DNA of 64,000 nucleotides from Marchantia polymorpha subsp. ruderalis (GCA_037833965.1 AP031356.1:4052501-4116500), one strand, 5' to 3'. Shown: positions 46,701-59,550, counted from the stretch's first letter. The notes: generated by a model from the sequence alone, not told the origin. Numbers and translations: made by a program.

Positions 46701-47100
46701 AATCATAACCCACTCACTCTTCTTCCTCTCATTATTGTCTATGCAAACTTTCTTGAAGTTCTTAACAAAAAAATCTACATCTTCATTCTAACTCTCATAA
46801 AACAATTGAAGTTTTTGAATTACTTTTTTTTCTTTTTCTTCTATTTGAGATTCATATGGAACTTACTAATACAAGACAAACAACACTAATTACATCCTTT
46901 GACAATATTATTTTACTAATTTCATCCAAGATAACTATAACTCTTTTTACTCCCAAACACACAATGAGTCTTACCTTCATCAAGATCTTCTTAATTTTCC
47001 AAATGATGATTTCTACATTAAGTTTGAACTTAAATCTGCTGAAGTTAACTTCTCTGTCTTCACACTAAGTTTGTCATCCAAATCCTCAACAAGTGAATCA
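43776..47100 (-). mobile_element. Ty3 fossil: protease and gag part (continuation of 24116-26325)
   Basis: On the - strand, 45986-45780 is a retroviral-type aspartic protease block (IDDDSAIDVIFERFLLKLGMR...SFGLIDKVVVSVR), and about 46760-46500 is a gag core block (NLIENFFLSESYKKLM...NFLKQNDNEKMMYYVEK). With the pol part at 24116-26325 this gives the order gag, protease, RT, integrase on the - strand, interrupted by the F1 solo LTR. AT-rich, many breaks, old. Confidence 0.7.
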
Positions 47101-47389
47101 AGAAATGTCTTGACTCAGCTGCATGCGTATCCTACATGTAGTTCAATTATTTCACAATTGTCAGAGTAAGTCGCGCTAATAAATATTCTCACAACACAAG
47201 AATTGGTCTAGATTATTTCATTCCTACAAAGGATATGTTTTTATTCAAACTAATGGAACCATCTTTTGAATTGAAATGAAACCAGCATTGAACTTGTCCA
47301 AAGTGGAAATTGCAATTCCCAATCAAGAAACCTTCTTCACTACTTCAACAAGAAATAACAAAACATAATCATGCAAGATCTCCCAAGTA

Positions 47390-47790
47390 TTTTTGGAAAA
47401 TGAACAGATTGAATATAAAAGCACGCAAATTGCTCGATCGCACTTGCATAGATTTGTCGTTTAATCTCTTGTTGACACACCTTGCGCCGGAAAGACTATG
47501 AATTTCCACTTTCATTTTCACTTCACACATGATTTTAGAAGAACTAAAAACTACGATATCAATGAACTACGGTATATATCTCATAGCTCTTCTACTATCA
47601 AATGCATTTGATTCAAGGCTCATAAACTATTTTATAAGAATGAGACAATAACGCCACACTAATTGCTATCTAACTAGTGTTACCAACACATTGTTACTTG
47701 AATGAACAAAACCTAGTGGACATCACTAGGATATGCCGAGATATTCTAGAAACAGGAAATTAGTGCATGACATTTGTTTACTAACATCTT
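47390..47790 (-). repeat. LTR-like terminal repeat of the Ty3 fossil (5' end)
   Basis: Direct-orientation partner of 23620-24115, with approximate edges. Between the two lie the Ty3 remains and everything nested in them. Confidence 0.6.
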
Positions 47791-48015
47791 ATATTTAGTT
47801 CCTTGACAAACAACATATGGACAATTTGTAACCTTTAATAACCAAAATGTTTGTCATCAAACGTTAAATTGAACTTGCACACCAACACAATCTCCCCGTA
47901 AGTTGGCTATGATACCAATAGTATAATTGAGATTCTCTCACAATCATATAGCACAACATAAAAAGATGAGCAAGAGAAAAAATAGAACGTCAAAATTGTG
48001 ACTTTTCATCATAGT
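47791..48015 (-). mobile_element. Ty1/copia fossil, 5' end (primer-binding site and LTR part)
   Basis: 'tggctatgataccaat' at about 47903-47918 is, on the - strand, close to the copia primer-binding word TGGTATCAGAGC for initiator tRNA-Met. Next to it lies 'aagatgagcaagagaaa', matching the LTR word near 22340. It is the probable far end of the copia element at 22260-23600. Old, many breaks. Confidence 0.5.
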
Positions 48016-48673
48016 TCTAGTGTTATTCTCTCTTGCTTATCTTGATATCATGTTCTGTTATAACAAGACTACATTGATTTTGCAATTAGTGGAACCGGCA
48101 GATTTGTGCACATTCATCTTCATTCCAACTATTTCACATATAAAGCCAAAATATCCAAATCTGGACAAATTCTTCTACTTGACAACTGGGCTGGTCATAG
48201 TACAGTTGTCCAAGTCCTCTTTTCTCACATGGAAACATTGTGGCCTGAGGTGTATATGAACATTGTAGAAACATCAAATCCAGGTTCACAATCCTCAAAC
48301 ACTTGGTCACTAGAAACAGCTGGAAATCACATGGAATTAAAACTTGATGGGGAGCAATACGCAGCAGTTTCATCGACTACATATTTTTAAGAGACACACA
48401 AATTAGTAGCTGAATCCAGGCTTAAGCATTCTAAAGCCATGACGCAGGAAACTCGAGAGACCCGTCGTTCTGAAAGTCAGATCGTGGTACAACGGAGGTT
48501 CTACATGAGTAAAATTCTCAATCAGATCAGCCTTTGGCTCCCAGTTTCATGCTATGACTGTGTGAATGAGCTAACTAGACTCTCTGACCTTGGAAGTTTT
48601 GAAAAATCTTTTCTTTCCAAGATACTCGAATGAGATTAGGGAACGTTACGGGGATGCAAAATGAATTCGAAAC
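48016..48673. other. Unassigned sequence between nests
   Basis: It holds overlapping frames of 64-94 codons without a secure family. One (48106-48390) contains GQILLLDNWAGHSTV, faintly like the DDE block of pogo/Tigger transposases, but too short to call. Confidence 0.3.
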
Positions 48674-49477
48674 TGTGGCGCCTAGTTTTTTATTTTTCTT
48701 CAAAAATTAACAAAAACTTAAACATATTTGTGTAGAATATAAACATATAAGTATGAAGTGATAGAAGTTAGAAGAATTATGGAAAATTTAGTTAGAATTC
48801 GCCTTCGGCCGAAGCGCAGTCTTTCTGGAGGCGGCGCGGCCTTCAGCCGAAGACCTTCAATGCAGTTTTTCTGGAGGATGCAATGGCTGGGTCTTCGGCA
48901 AAGACCCGAAGATCAATTTGAAATTCACAACGGACTAGACAATGTTTGCACGCGCCAAGGACACTAATTTGCGAGCGTGAGAAGAACGCTAGGGCATCGA
49001 GGATAAGGGCGGTACGAGGAGCATTCGCGTCGACATTGCGATACCGAGCGAGAACGAGCGAGATACGGAGAGAGCAAAATTGATCGACATTGATAGCAGC
49101 GAAGACGCGCATTGCAAACATGGCGCCACCCAATATGATTAAGGTGCGGAAATTGGTCGCGCTGAAGGTGCGCTACGAAGAATTGCGACCCTACAGGCGG
49201 GAGCTCTTCGAATTACACCTTGATTTGCTCCTATGGAATTGGAACTGCATATCGGCGAGTATTTGCAAGGAGATCATCGGAATGACGGTGAGGACCTCCG
49301 AGGCAATTCGATGCTGTGGACGATTGAGCATTGGACGAGCGTGCTGGAGCTGTGTGCAGGCAGCAATGGAGATCTCATGTTCGAAAAGGATAGTGTGAAG
49401 ATAACTAGCGCGGAAGATTTCACTTTCAGCCCACTTTTCAAGAATGGAAGATCAGGGACGAATGGATGGAAGACCGC

Positions 49478-52268
49478 TGTAATAACCCACCAAAGGCTAA
49501 AACTGCAGTATAGGAGCAAAAAGGTCGAACCCACAAGGACAGACGCAACACACAGAGTACAAAGTGTTACGTTTAACAGACTATTGAAGAGTTTAAATTC
49601 TCAGGCGACTGTCACTCCCAAAAATACTGCAAGTGCTCAACTCGGAGGTCACTAGGATGACGCACAGTGCAGCGTAGTTCACCCAACACACACCTAAAAC
49701 TGGAAAAGCACAACTCAGAGGTCGGTTAGGACCTTCATTCAAGATTTCAGGGGGAAAGTTTCTCACGAGTACATTCAGAGGCTATGCAGGTAGTGACTCC
49801 CAACTCCGGCTCCGAAGTCACTCACATGCGGTGAACAACACACTCAACTCACAAAACGAGCAGAGAATACAGGAATCAAACTAAGAACCTCAATTGAAAA
49901 AAGATCCAGTGTCACATCATAATAGTCTATTGACGAGTTTTAATTCTTAGGCACTAGTCATTCCCAAAAATACTGCAGAGGCTAGCCCCGAGGGCGTCTT
50001 CTACAGCGTAACCTGAATTTACAACCAAGGTTTACTCGAAGTAACAAAACTTCACTTTGGCATTCAGGGGAAACATCTCGAAGGAGTACAAACAGGAACA
50101 ATCACCAGAAGTTGTAGGGACGAACTGTTCAAGTATCTAACCAGTTACTAGCTCTAAGCATTCAGCAATCACCCGCAGGTGTAGATCCAAACTGCTCAAG
50201 TATCTAACCAATACACTAGCTCTGAACATTCGGCCGAAGGCCTTCAGCTACAAAATGCGGTATCTTCGTCAAGCTGTAGGTCCTCTTGCGCGGTGACAGG
50301 ATTAAGGACAGAAACACGTAGAGAAAATGAGTTCCTGATCTGCACTTCCGAAACTGGAAGAATCCCAAGGCAAGACGCCTTGAACTACTTTATACCTCCT
50401 TAGATCCTAACTAACACTACTCTACCTGCTATGGTGCGAGCCCCAACAGATCCTACACCTGAGGAGTCGGCGGCTGCCTTCCCCTCTAACTTACAACCTA
50501 AATCTAACCCTAACCCTAATCCAAAATCTAAGCCTACTATACAGAGCCGCCAGCGTCTTTCACAGCTTTAGATCCAAGATCTGAGGCTAAAAATTTGCAA
50601 GCATGCGTGGCGGGCTGAGACCAACAGCCCCATCAAATGTCAGGTCCATTCGACCGTCCATCGCAAAGATATGGGCCCCGCAAGATCTCTAATCCAAGGC
50701 CGAAATTCCTTCTCCAAAATCTGAGGTCCAGGGGACCCACATGCCGCTTGAATGCCGATCCCGCGATTATGGGTAATGGACTGCTTCCCACGTGCGACTT
50801 CACGTCCCGCCGTTCTGCCTCTCACGCGCGACTTTACGCCCCGCTATTCTGCTTTCCACACTTGACATAATCCCGCCAATTTCCCCCATCAAAAATCTTC
50901 TGCCATGTGGCACTGAAGGTGTACCACCAAAGGCGTCTATCGCCAAATGCCCTTGCCCCGAAGGCCCTTGCGCCGAGGAATTTTTCCGCCGAAGGCACTC
51001 CATATCAGTCACTTCCGACACTCATAACTCAGTGATCCCTTATCCGTTCCAAGAAATCTTGGGCTCGTTAGAACGAGCGTGTGGAGCTCTTTCCAACGAG
51101 ACCGTAATCAAGTCAAAGCATTACAAATTGAGAAAGTTATGAAGAATCCAATCTTCTGCCAAAGGCGCTCTCCCGCATCGCCGAAGGCGTCCGTCCCGGA
51201 AGGCGTATCCCCGAAGTCGCTTAACCCGAAATCCGTTGACCCGAAGTTGCTTGACCCGAAGACCCTCCTTATGAGTAATTTCCGACACTCATAACTCATT
51301 GATCTGTTATCCGTTCGAAGAGGTCTTGGGCTCGTTAGAACAAGCGTGTCGAGCTCTTTCCAACGAGACCCTTACCCAGTCAAGACGTTATGAATTGAGA
51401 AAGTTATGAGGGATTCACTCTTCCGCCGAAGGAGTCTACCGCCGAAGGCCCTTGCCCCGAAGGCCCTTGCGCCAAAGGAACTCTTATGCTGAAGGCACTC
51501 CATATCAGTCACTTTCGACACTCATAACTCAGTGATCCCTTATCTGTTCCAAGTCGCTTGACAAGAATTCGCTTGACCCGAAGGCCCTTCCTATCAGTAA
51601 TATGAATTGAGAAAGTTATGAGGAATCTTGTCTTCCGCCAAAAGCACTCTCCCGCATCGCCAAAGGCATATTGCCGAAGGCGTCCGTCCCCGGAGGCACT
51701 CTTCCGCCGAAAACACTTTCGACACTCATAACTCAATGATCGCTTATCCGTTTCAAGAGTTCTTGGTCTCGTTAGAATGAGCATGTTGAGCTCTTTCCAA
51801 CGAGATCCTAACCAAGTCAAGGCGTTATGAAATGAGAAAGTCATGAGGGATTCACTCTTCCGCCAAAGGCGTCTACCGCCGAAGTCGCTTTACCGCCGAA
51901 GGCCCCCATATCAGTAACTTCCGACACTCATAACTCAATGATGCCTTATCTGTTTCAAGAGTTCTTGAGCTCGTTAGAACGACCGTGTTGAGCTCTTTTC
52001 AACAAGATATTAACTAAGTCAAGGAGTTATGAATTGAAAAAGTTATAAGGGATCTACCGCCGAAGGCGCTCGAAGCGGGTTCTGTAGCATGAACCGCCTG
52101 TTCCATCCGAAGCGTTCAACTGTGGCCTAAGCCCAAAACCCCTTGACTGTACTCTTTACTCTTTTTACTCTGGTTTCGCGTACTGATTAATATTTACAGC
52201 TGCTACCGTGGTACTTACTATTCAAAAATGTTTTAGTTCCGACGAAAAACAAAAAGTGGGTTACCACA
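49478..52268 (-). mobile_element. Solo LTR, short type (2.8 kb), with hairpin module array
   Basis: It begins (+ coordinates) TGTAATAACCC and ends GGGTTACCACA, so it is a - strand LTR. Target duplication ACCGC lies at 49473-49477 and 52269-52273, and the host F3 frame resumes across it. It has the same TATA (50387-50394) and start-site hairpin (50366-50382) as F1/F2 but no long U3 frame. Instead, 50990-52050 holds several copies of the U3 hairpin module. It looks like a short, possibly non-autonomous derivative. Complete at both ends. Confidence 0.88.
50990..52050 (-). repeat. Tandem array of U3 hairpin modules
   Basis: The module, marked by 'gacactcataactca', 'ctcgttagaa' and 'ttccaacgag' in + orientation, recurs at 51064-51100, 51331-51367, 51768-51804 and, degraded, near 51970-52005. 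A partial copy lies near 51515. Spacing is about 200-440 bases, with 'cgccgaaggcg' words between. Confidence 0.85.
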
Positions 52269-52441
52269 ACCGCCGATTATAAGGATCCAAAGAGGCGCAC
52301 GATTGCATTGGGCATCATGCATATCCTGCGACCGCATCGAACGACCTATATCACGGCTTGGCAGGTCGGATTCTTGAAGCGAGTTATGAAGGGGAATCGG
52401 CTGCATTAGGCAAGGATCTTTTACAATCTGGTCTAGATTAC

Positions 52442-52876
52442 TGTGGTAACCCACTTTTTGTTTTTGAGCGGAATTTAAAACAATTTTGGAAAACGGTACC
52501 GCAGCAGCCGTGTAAATGGTGATCGGTACATTTAAATAGAGTGAAAATGGATAATCGCGGATCTCGCATGATCTCGTAGAATCCAGAAGTTGGGCGCAAT
52601 GTCCGGAACAGGCGCCCAACCTGAACTATCGATTCTGAAGGAGTTCTCCTTCGGCGCAAGGCGCATAATCCGCCTTCGGCGCTAGGGGAATCCCTCAGAG
52701 CTTATGCAATTCACAACGCTTTGACTTGCTTAGGGTCTCGTTGGAAAGAGCTCAACGCGCTTGTTCTAATGAGCCCAAGAACGCCTAGAACGGATGAGTA
52801 CTTAGGAAGTTGTGACTGTCGGAAGATGCAAAGACAAACGCCTACGCATAGGTGGAAGGAGTTCGTCGTCGGTGGG
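52442..52876 (+). mobile_element. F1-like LTR start, cut off by the F2 element
   Basis: It starts TGTGGTAACCCAC and holds one hairpin module (52737-52771) and a palindrome GCCTACGCATAGG near 52843. The next LTR begins at 52877. The remaining part may lie beyond 61740, where F1-type sequence reappears, but I could not find matching target duplications. Confidence 0.65.
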
Positions 52877-55800
52877 TGTGGTAACACACTTTTTGTTTGT
52901 TTTGCAGAATTTAAACAATTTTAGAAAACAAGTACCGAAGCAGTGTCTGTAGTTAGAAAAGGGTACGTTAAATAGAGTGGATTGAGGAGATCGTCACGAG
53001 GTCACGAAGAATCGCGAAGTCGGATGTACCAGCGCCAAATGTCTTCGGCGCCTTCGGCAAAAGCTCCTTTTCTGAGGTGTCTCTACTCACGCGCTTCCAG
53101 CGTTTAAGGAAGCTACGCTTCCGGCGCAGACACCTCCGGAGGAGATTTTGCTAAAGACGTCAGAAGAACGGCACGGACCTCTGAAGGCTTTCGACCATGA
53201 GTGCGCCTTCGGCGATGCGCCGCTAGCGCGGAAAGGGAAACCTTTATAACGATCAGAATACACGGTAGTTCCAGTTGGTTGAAGTTGCATTGGAAAGAGC
53301 TCGGGACGCTCGTCCTAACGAGCCCAAGAGCGTCGGAGATGGATCAGGGACGAAGAAGTTATGAGCATCGGAAAACTTGTAGCCGGACATGCGCCGTTCG
53401 CGCTAGGGTTCACAGTCGGAAAGGACTCCCGTACGCCTTCGGCGATACGCCTTCGGCGATGCGCCTTTGGCGGAATCACGCGCTCATGGGAGGAAATCAA
53501 CTCAGAGGCGGAAGCGCCTTTGGCGGCTGCGCAACGGAAAAAAAGCGCCGGCCGGATGTACGCCTCCGACGTGGCGCGGATAGGCGGATGCGCTGGCATG
53601 ATTTGCGCCGGCGGATATGCGCCGTCAGCAATAGACGGGGCAGAACGGACAAAACAAGTGGTACGAATACGCGCCGGCGTAATTCGCGCCGACTTGATGT
53701 GCGCCTCCAACGAGGCGCCGACGGAGAAGGAATACGCCAACATAGCCGACGCATACACTGCGGCGAACTCGAGTCCGGAAGACGGTGGCGGCAGGAGAAT
53801 TCAACATTCACGCATGCGAATGCGCGCAGTGCGGAGACGTGAATTCAAGCATGCGAGGGCGAACCGTTAGGCCGTATAGCCGGCTGCGTAATTGTAACCA
53901 GTAAGAACGTTGGACGATCTTGAATTCGGAGAAGAAAAGACTGCTCTCCAGTCTCATTCTCTCATTCTTGATTTTGCGATTTCCAGTTCCAAGATTACGC
54001 GCAAGGGCGGAGAGACCTGCAGTGAGAGGAGAGAGTGCGGAGACGAGTTGCGCAAGGATCTTGACCGACCTTGCAGAGAACTTGCGAGTAGCGAACTTGA
54101 GCACGCAAGAAGAGAGAGTGATTGCAGTCAGTGCTGGAGCGGCCGACGCGCAGCGGCGATTGTGAGAGAGCGAGCGGAAGGGAGAACGTCTGTGTGTGCA
54201 GGAAACGCAATGTCGAAGGTCCCCCAGCTGCGAGTGTCTCCACTCAGAGTGCCGCAGATCGGTCTGCGCGCATTCCAAGATGTGCTAACAAGGCTAAAGC
54301 TCGATTTCCTCCTGTGGGGATGGAACTGGACATGTCCGGAGATGGTGCGCGAATATATGCAGGAGAGACACAAGCCCTCGCGCGGATTCCGCCCACATCC
54401 AGAGAGGTGGGACATTTGTGACTGGGCGCAGGTGTTGGGCAGGTGTGCCGGCGAGGAAGGGTATCTCCTCTTCGAGGCCGATAGCGTGAAGGTGTCCAAG
54501 GAGGAAGAAATCTCCTACAATGAGCTTTTCAAAGTTGCCAGACATCCCAAGAACGGTTTCCGGACACGGGATTACAAAGATCGATTGCGGAGAAATGTCG
54601 CGACTGCATTGCTGCAGATATTACAGCCGACCAAGACCGCTTACATGCATGGTTGGCAAGTAGGATTTGTGGAGCTAGTGTTGTAAGGAGCTCCAGTTCA
54701 TTGGGCACGGCTCCTGTGGAAGGTGACGCGCCAACATGCGCAAGAAGAGAGAGGAGGAACCCTCAATCATCTTTCGCCTTACCTGATTGTGTTTTATCGG
54801 GCGATGGGATGTTTGACAAATTCGGAGCGGACACGGTTTCCGCTGCTGACCCGGAGCTATCCAGGAAGATACTCGCGGGAGGCCGAAGAAGACACGGATC
54901 CGGACGAGGCACCTGCCAGTCCACCTCCGGCTCCGCCTCCAGCAAGAGCAGCAGAAGAACGTCGAAGTGAGCGCGCTCCGCGAAAGCGGAAATGGGATGA
55001 GAGACCTGAGGACAGGCAGCCGGAAGTGCCAGCTGCGCCGACTCGTAGTCGGCCAACCAACGAGCCTCACAGCCGACCGAAACAGAGGGCACGCAAAGTG
55101 CCAACTAGTACTGAGGAGACCGGGCGTACTCCGGTCCGGCGGAGTATCCTGCCCACGCAGGAGGAGATAATCGCGCAGATTCTGGGGAAGTCGGCAAATA
55201 CCTCTGCGCAGAAGGCACCAATGCCTTCGGAAGAAGACAGACGGACTGACAGTCGGCCGACTACGAGTCGGGCGACTGAAGGTCGACAAACGGAAGGAAG
55301 GCCGACTGAGCGGCGCGTTGAACCGGACAGTAGGCCGGAAGCAGAAGGGAGTTTGGCTGACGAGCCAACAACCCTCAGAGGGTCGTCTTTGGCGGAAGGC
55401 ACTTCTGGGAAAACGCCGCCAGCAAGCAGGCCAAGTGGAGTAAAGACGCGCAGGGTAGATCCGACTGCCAGTCGGACACCTGCTAGTCGGCCGACTGCGA
55501 GTCGGTCAACAGAGAGTCGGCCAGATTCGCCGACTGCGAGACGGACAGGGCCGGCGACCATTGTGCGGACGCCTTCGGCGGACGCATCTCCAGCGAAGAC
55601 ACCTTCCGCGCAGATCGCGCCGGAAGGGCAGGCAGCATAAGCGGGCGGTGCAAAGGTGACAAAAGTCACTGCGGCGTCGACCCCTTCGGAAACCGAAGAT
55701 CGAGCCGGAACAGGGGCTCAAGCAGTGGGATCCCCCACTGCCTTGGATATTTTAGCAAGGAGTGGAGCGGCTGTCGCGGCGGAAGCTGCTGCGCGCCACA

Positions 55801-57729
55801 GTTCCAGGGAGTCGCCAAGGGATTCGGTGGCGACTGAAATCCTCGAAACGGAGGATGAGACGGGTTCGGAAGAGCAGGAAGCGGACTCTGTGCAGAAAAC
55901 GCCAACAGGGGTGTTGTGCGAGCAGATAGTTCCACTCCTGCGATATCTGGATCGCAAGACATCCAAGTACTCGGGTACCGGAAAACCGCAGTCTTACGTG
56001 GAGACTGTCAAACGCAGGACGAGGAGCAAGGTGGCCACTTGGGCCTCTAGGTGCCAAACATTGCAGGATAAGAACACTACCCTCCGATAGCACCTGGCGG
56101 TCACGCAGAAGCTATACCAAACCCTGCAACAACAGAGGGAGGATGCGGCGACGAAAAACCAGGCGGATGCCGAGCTAATGCGGGCAAAGATCGAGTCGGA
56201 ATTGCAGGAAGAGCGGAGACAAAACCGCATCTTAGCAGAAGAGCTTGCGCGCCAGAAGCGCGCCTTAGAAGAAAGTCAAAGTACACGCAAGGAGGATGAG
56301 GAATTGTTGCGCAACTTGCAATCCGAGTGCGCGGATTTGAGGGCGCAGCGCGCAGATGCGGAAATGCAGCTAGCAGAGGTGGAAGGCAGCTGCAGGACGC
56401 GAGAAGAGTTGGCGACGCGGGTGACTCACTGTCTAAAAGGATACGCCCATTGGGAGGTGGCAGCTCAAGAGAAGGTCACACTCAGGGAGTTTGAGCTTCG
56501 GGCGGCGGCATTGACGAAGGGTGACAGTCGGAGTCGGCGGCGAGTGGCAAGGAAATTGGAAGCCTTCTTGTCTGGTGCGCGCGACACTCCGGTGCACTTG
56601 GAGTCGGAAGTGACTGCAGCCCTCCGGCGTCTGGGGTTGCGCAGCCGGTCGGAAGATTGGCAAGGTAGAGATAGAGAGCGAGGCAGTCCGGCGCGCAGGA
56701 GGCGCAGCACCGGATCTGCAGAGTGCAGTAGCGTAGTTTGGTTTCGTGCAGGTGTTGCGAGTAGTAGATAGGATAGCGTAGTATTAGTTAGGACCTTAGA
56801 GGGTATAAAGTAGATCAAGGCGTTTTGCCTTGGGACTCTTCCAGTTTCGGAAGTGCAGATCAGGAAATCACTTTCTTGACGTGTTTGTGCATTTGGTCCT
56901 GGCACCACGTAGAGAAGCTGCAGCATAGCGAAGTTACCGTATGTTGTAGTTGAAGGCCTTCGGCTGAATGTTCAGAGCTAGTACCCGGTTAGAGACTTGA
57001 GTAGTGCGGATCTGCACCTGCGGGTGATTTCTGATGCTCAGAGCCGGCTACGAGTTAGAGACTTGAACAGTTCCCCCTTACTCCTTCGAGTGACATATCC
57101 TGATTGTACTCCTACGGGAAGTTTCCCCTGATGCCAAAGTGAAGTTTTATTACTTCGTCTAAGCCTTGGTTTGCAATTCAGGTTGTGTGTGTGTGTTACT
57201 AGATTGTGTCTCAGTTAAGTTCTCAGTCGGGCATGTACCCCCTGCGTTTGGTGTGAGTCGAGGGTGACGTCCACGGCGTATGAAGGGGCTTCGTTCCGAA
57301 GTGGGAAGTCCAGTCCGGGTTCCCTACGCTAGTTCCTGGCGGAAGGGCAGTAAAAGCCGGAGTGGGAGTCACTACCTGCAGAACCTCTGAGTGAACTTTT
57401 GAGACACTTTCCCCCTGAAATCCGAAGCGGAGGTCCTGACCGACCTCCGAGTTGTGCTTTTCCAGTTTCAGGTGTGTGTGTGTGTGTGTGTTGAGTGACT
57501 ACGTTGTACTGTGCATCCTCCGAGCATCCTCCGAGTCGAGTATCCTCCTCCGAGTCGAGCCTCCGAGTCGAGCACTGCAGTATTTCTGGGAGTGACAGTC
57601 GCCTGAGAATTCAAACTCTACAAAAGTCTGTTAAACGTGACATTTTTTACTCTGTGTGTTGCCTCTGTCCCTGTGGGTTCGATCTTTTTACCACCATACT
57701 GCAGTTTTAGCCTTTGGTGGGTTATTACA
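52877..57729 (+). mobile_element. F2 LTR, complete (4.85 kb), with U3 frame
   Basis: It starts TGTGGTAACAC and ends GGGTTATTACA, followed by a primer-binding site. The U3 frame spans about 54210-56771: conserved domain (KLDFLLWGWNWTCPEMVREY), linker with AGTCGGCCGACT palindromes at 55251-55262 and 55485-55496, acidic stretch and coiled coil ending RRRRSTGSAECSS. The frame has about three breaks. TATA box TATAAAGT at 56804-56811, start-site hairpin CAAGGC/GCCTTG at 56816-56832, and a TG repeat near 57472-57491. It is the 5' LTR of the element that continues to about 61740. Confidence 0.88.
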
Positions 57730-57751
57730 TAAGGAGCCGACAACTTCTTTT

Positions 57752-57769
57752 TGGCGCCGCTGCCGGGGA
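57752..57769 (+). other. Primer-binding site, tRNA-Asp type (F2)
   Basis: TGGCGCCGCTGCCGGGGA, identical to the site at 35947-35964 and likewise 22 bases after the LTR end. Confidence 0.85.
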
Positions 57770-57812
57770 CAGTGCGTCAACACAAGAGTACTTGAGTAGC
57801 AATGCTCGGTGA

Positions 57813-59550
57813 ATGTCGACGAGCGACAGTGTGGGAAACCTGAGTGCGAGAGCCACACGAAAGCTCCGTCGAGATTCGGAAAAAGCCGTAGAAGCAAAAC
57901 GGCGAACTAAAAAGAAGACTCCCGGTGAGGACTCTGCAGAAAGATCGCCATCACCGACTGCTGGAAGACAAAGGCGTTCCAGTTCACCTACTGCGAGCAT
58001 TGAGCTAACAGTTCTATTGGAAATTCCTCCGACAGAAACTCTTCCTGGGTTTGGCCAACCTAGGATCAGTCCGTTGACAGGATCATCAATGGCAGACCAT
58101 CAAGCCAATCTCCGCCAGGTGTTTTCCCAACCTTTCACGAAACATTCGTATCCAAGATACACGGGAACGGGCGACGACGATGATGCAGATTCATACATAA
58201 AGCTCTTCGAGTCTGTCTCCATCACCAATCGCGAGACCAGTGATGAAGACAGACTGCGAATCTTTCCTAGCCTGCTACGCAGGAGAGCTCGTAGCTGGTA
58301 CAATCATGAGAGCACCGACCCCATTGGCATCCGAACCTGGGCTCAGCTCAAGGAAAAGTTTCTGAGGTGATTTCGCGAACTCGGATATGACAGTCGAGTA
58401 CTGACCCGGCTTCGAAATCTTCGACGCGAGCGGAAGGAGAATCTTCGAGACTATACGGAGAGATTCCAAGACCTCCTAGATCGAATTCCGAAGATAGGGC
58501 CAGGAGAACCGTTTTCGGTGCAACAAGCAGTGGATTGGTATGTGACAGGGCTCACGAGAGAAATGGAGACCTTCTGCAGGAGAGGCAAGGCTGACACAAT
58601 CCAAGATGTGATAGCTTCGGCAGAGACCTTTGAAACGTCAACCCTTGACACTCGAAGACGCGACCGACGGTCGACGAAGAAGAAATCGCAAGGCGGACGT
58701 CGGAAGAGAAGGAACTCGCCTTCTTCATCAGAAGGATCAAGCTCCTCCGAATCGAGTTCTTCCTCGGAAGAGGAAGAGGACTCGTCATCTTCAGAGGAAG
58801 AAAGACGGAAGAAGAAGCGCAGTACGATCAAGAAGAAGGATCGGGGTAGGGGAATCCCAGTAAAGAGTCAGGAGGACATCGCAGCCAAGGTGGACAACCT
58901 AGTGAAGAATTTTGCGGACCTAAAAGTTCATGTAGTGGGAGGCCAAGACCGACGTAAATCACCTGCGAGACAGCGAGCGAATCTCTGGTGTACTACGTGC
59001 GGACAGGTGGGACATGCCAACACGGAGTGCATGTCCACTCGCCCGACTTACCCAGTGAATGCGGTCGAATGGGCACCACCGTGAGAGAACCCCATTTATT
59101 ATGCTGAGCCGGCTGAGGACACCGCCTATGCGGTTCAGACAGCTCCGGCTACAACTCCGAACCCACTTGTGCATATACCGCGCTTCGTTCCGAGGGAAAT
59201 GGCGGGTACGCTCCCACCGAGACGCATGGCACCTCCCGGCAATTTCAACCAACCTCCATCACAATTCAATGGTTGCTATAACTGCAGGGACATGGGACAT
59301 TACGCGCCGAGCTGCCCCCATCCGAGGAAGCAAACTGGGTATATACCGTTGTGCAGCAATTGCAAGAAGTCTGGACACACGGCACCCGAATGTGATCAGC
59401 CATCAGTCGCCAGGCAAACCGTGCGTTTTGTGTCGACACCTGGCAAGGAAGAAGTGCAGGTCAACCAAGTAGACCTGAGCCCGGGCCCAGCTGAAGAAGA
59501 CGAAGTATGGCCGGAAGAAGAAGTGATGTGCGGACGGGTAGAGACCTGAA
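57813..59550 (+). mobile_element. gag of the F2 element
   Basis: It starts MSTSDSVGNLSARATRKLRR. It has the capsid-like core (DADSYIKLFESVSITNRETS, ARSWYNHEST), a Ser/Glu-rich stretch, and zinc knuckles CTTCGQVGHANTEC, CYNCRDMGHYAPSC and CSNCKKSGHTAPEC. Fossil, broken in a few places. The collinear F1 gag at 36011 confirms the layout. Confidence 0.85.

Larger units (their letters stand above)
48674..52441 (+). mobile_element. F3 LTR fragment, interrupted by a solo LTR
   Basis: It starts TGTGGCGCCTAG at 48674, resembling the F1/F2 LTR starts. 49130-49472 encodes a diverged N-terminal part of the U3 frame (LFELHLDLLLWNWNCISASICKEI), and 52274-52441 continues it (DYKDPKRRTIALGIMHILRPHRTTYITAWQVGF). 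Between them is a solo LTR with target duplication ACCGC. It is truncated at 52441 by the next LTR. Broken; more diverged than F1 and F2. Confidence 0.75.

Noticed and set aside
48106-48390. Possible DDE transposase fragment (ILLLDNWAGH word)
   Set aside because: Only one short motif; the following motifs expected for pogo/Tigger were not found.
50500-50530. Telomere-like 'aaccctaaccctaatcc'
   Set aside because: Only two to three degenerate units inside a solo LTR; not a telomere tract.
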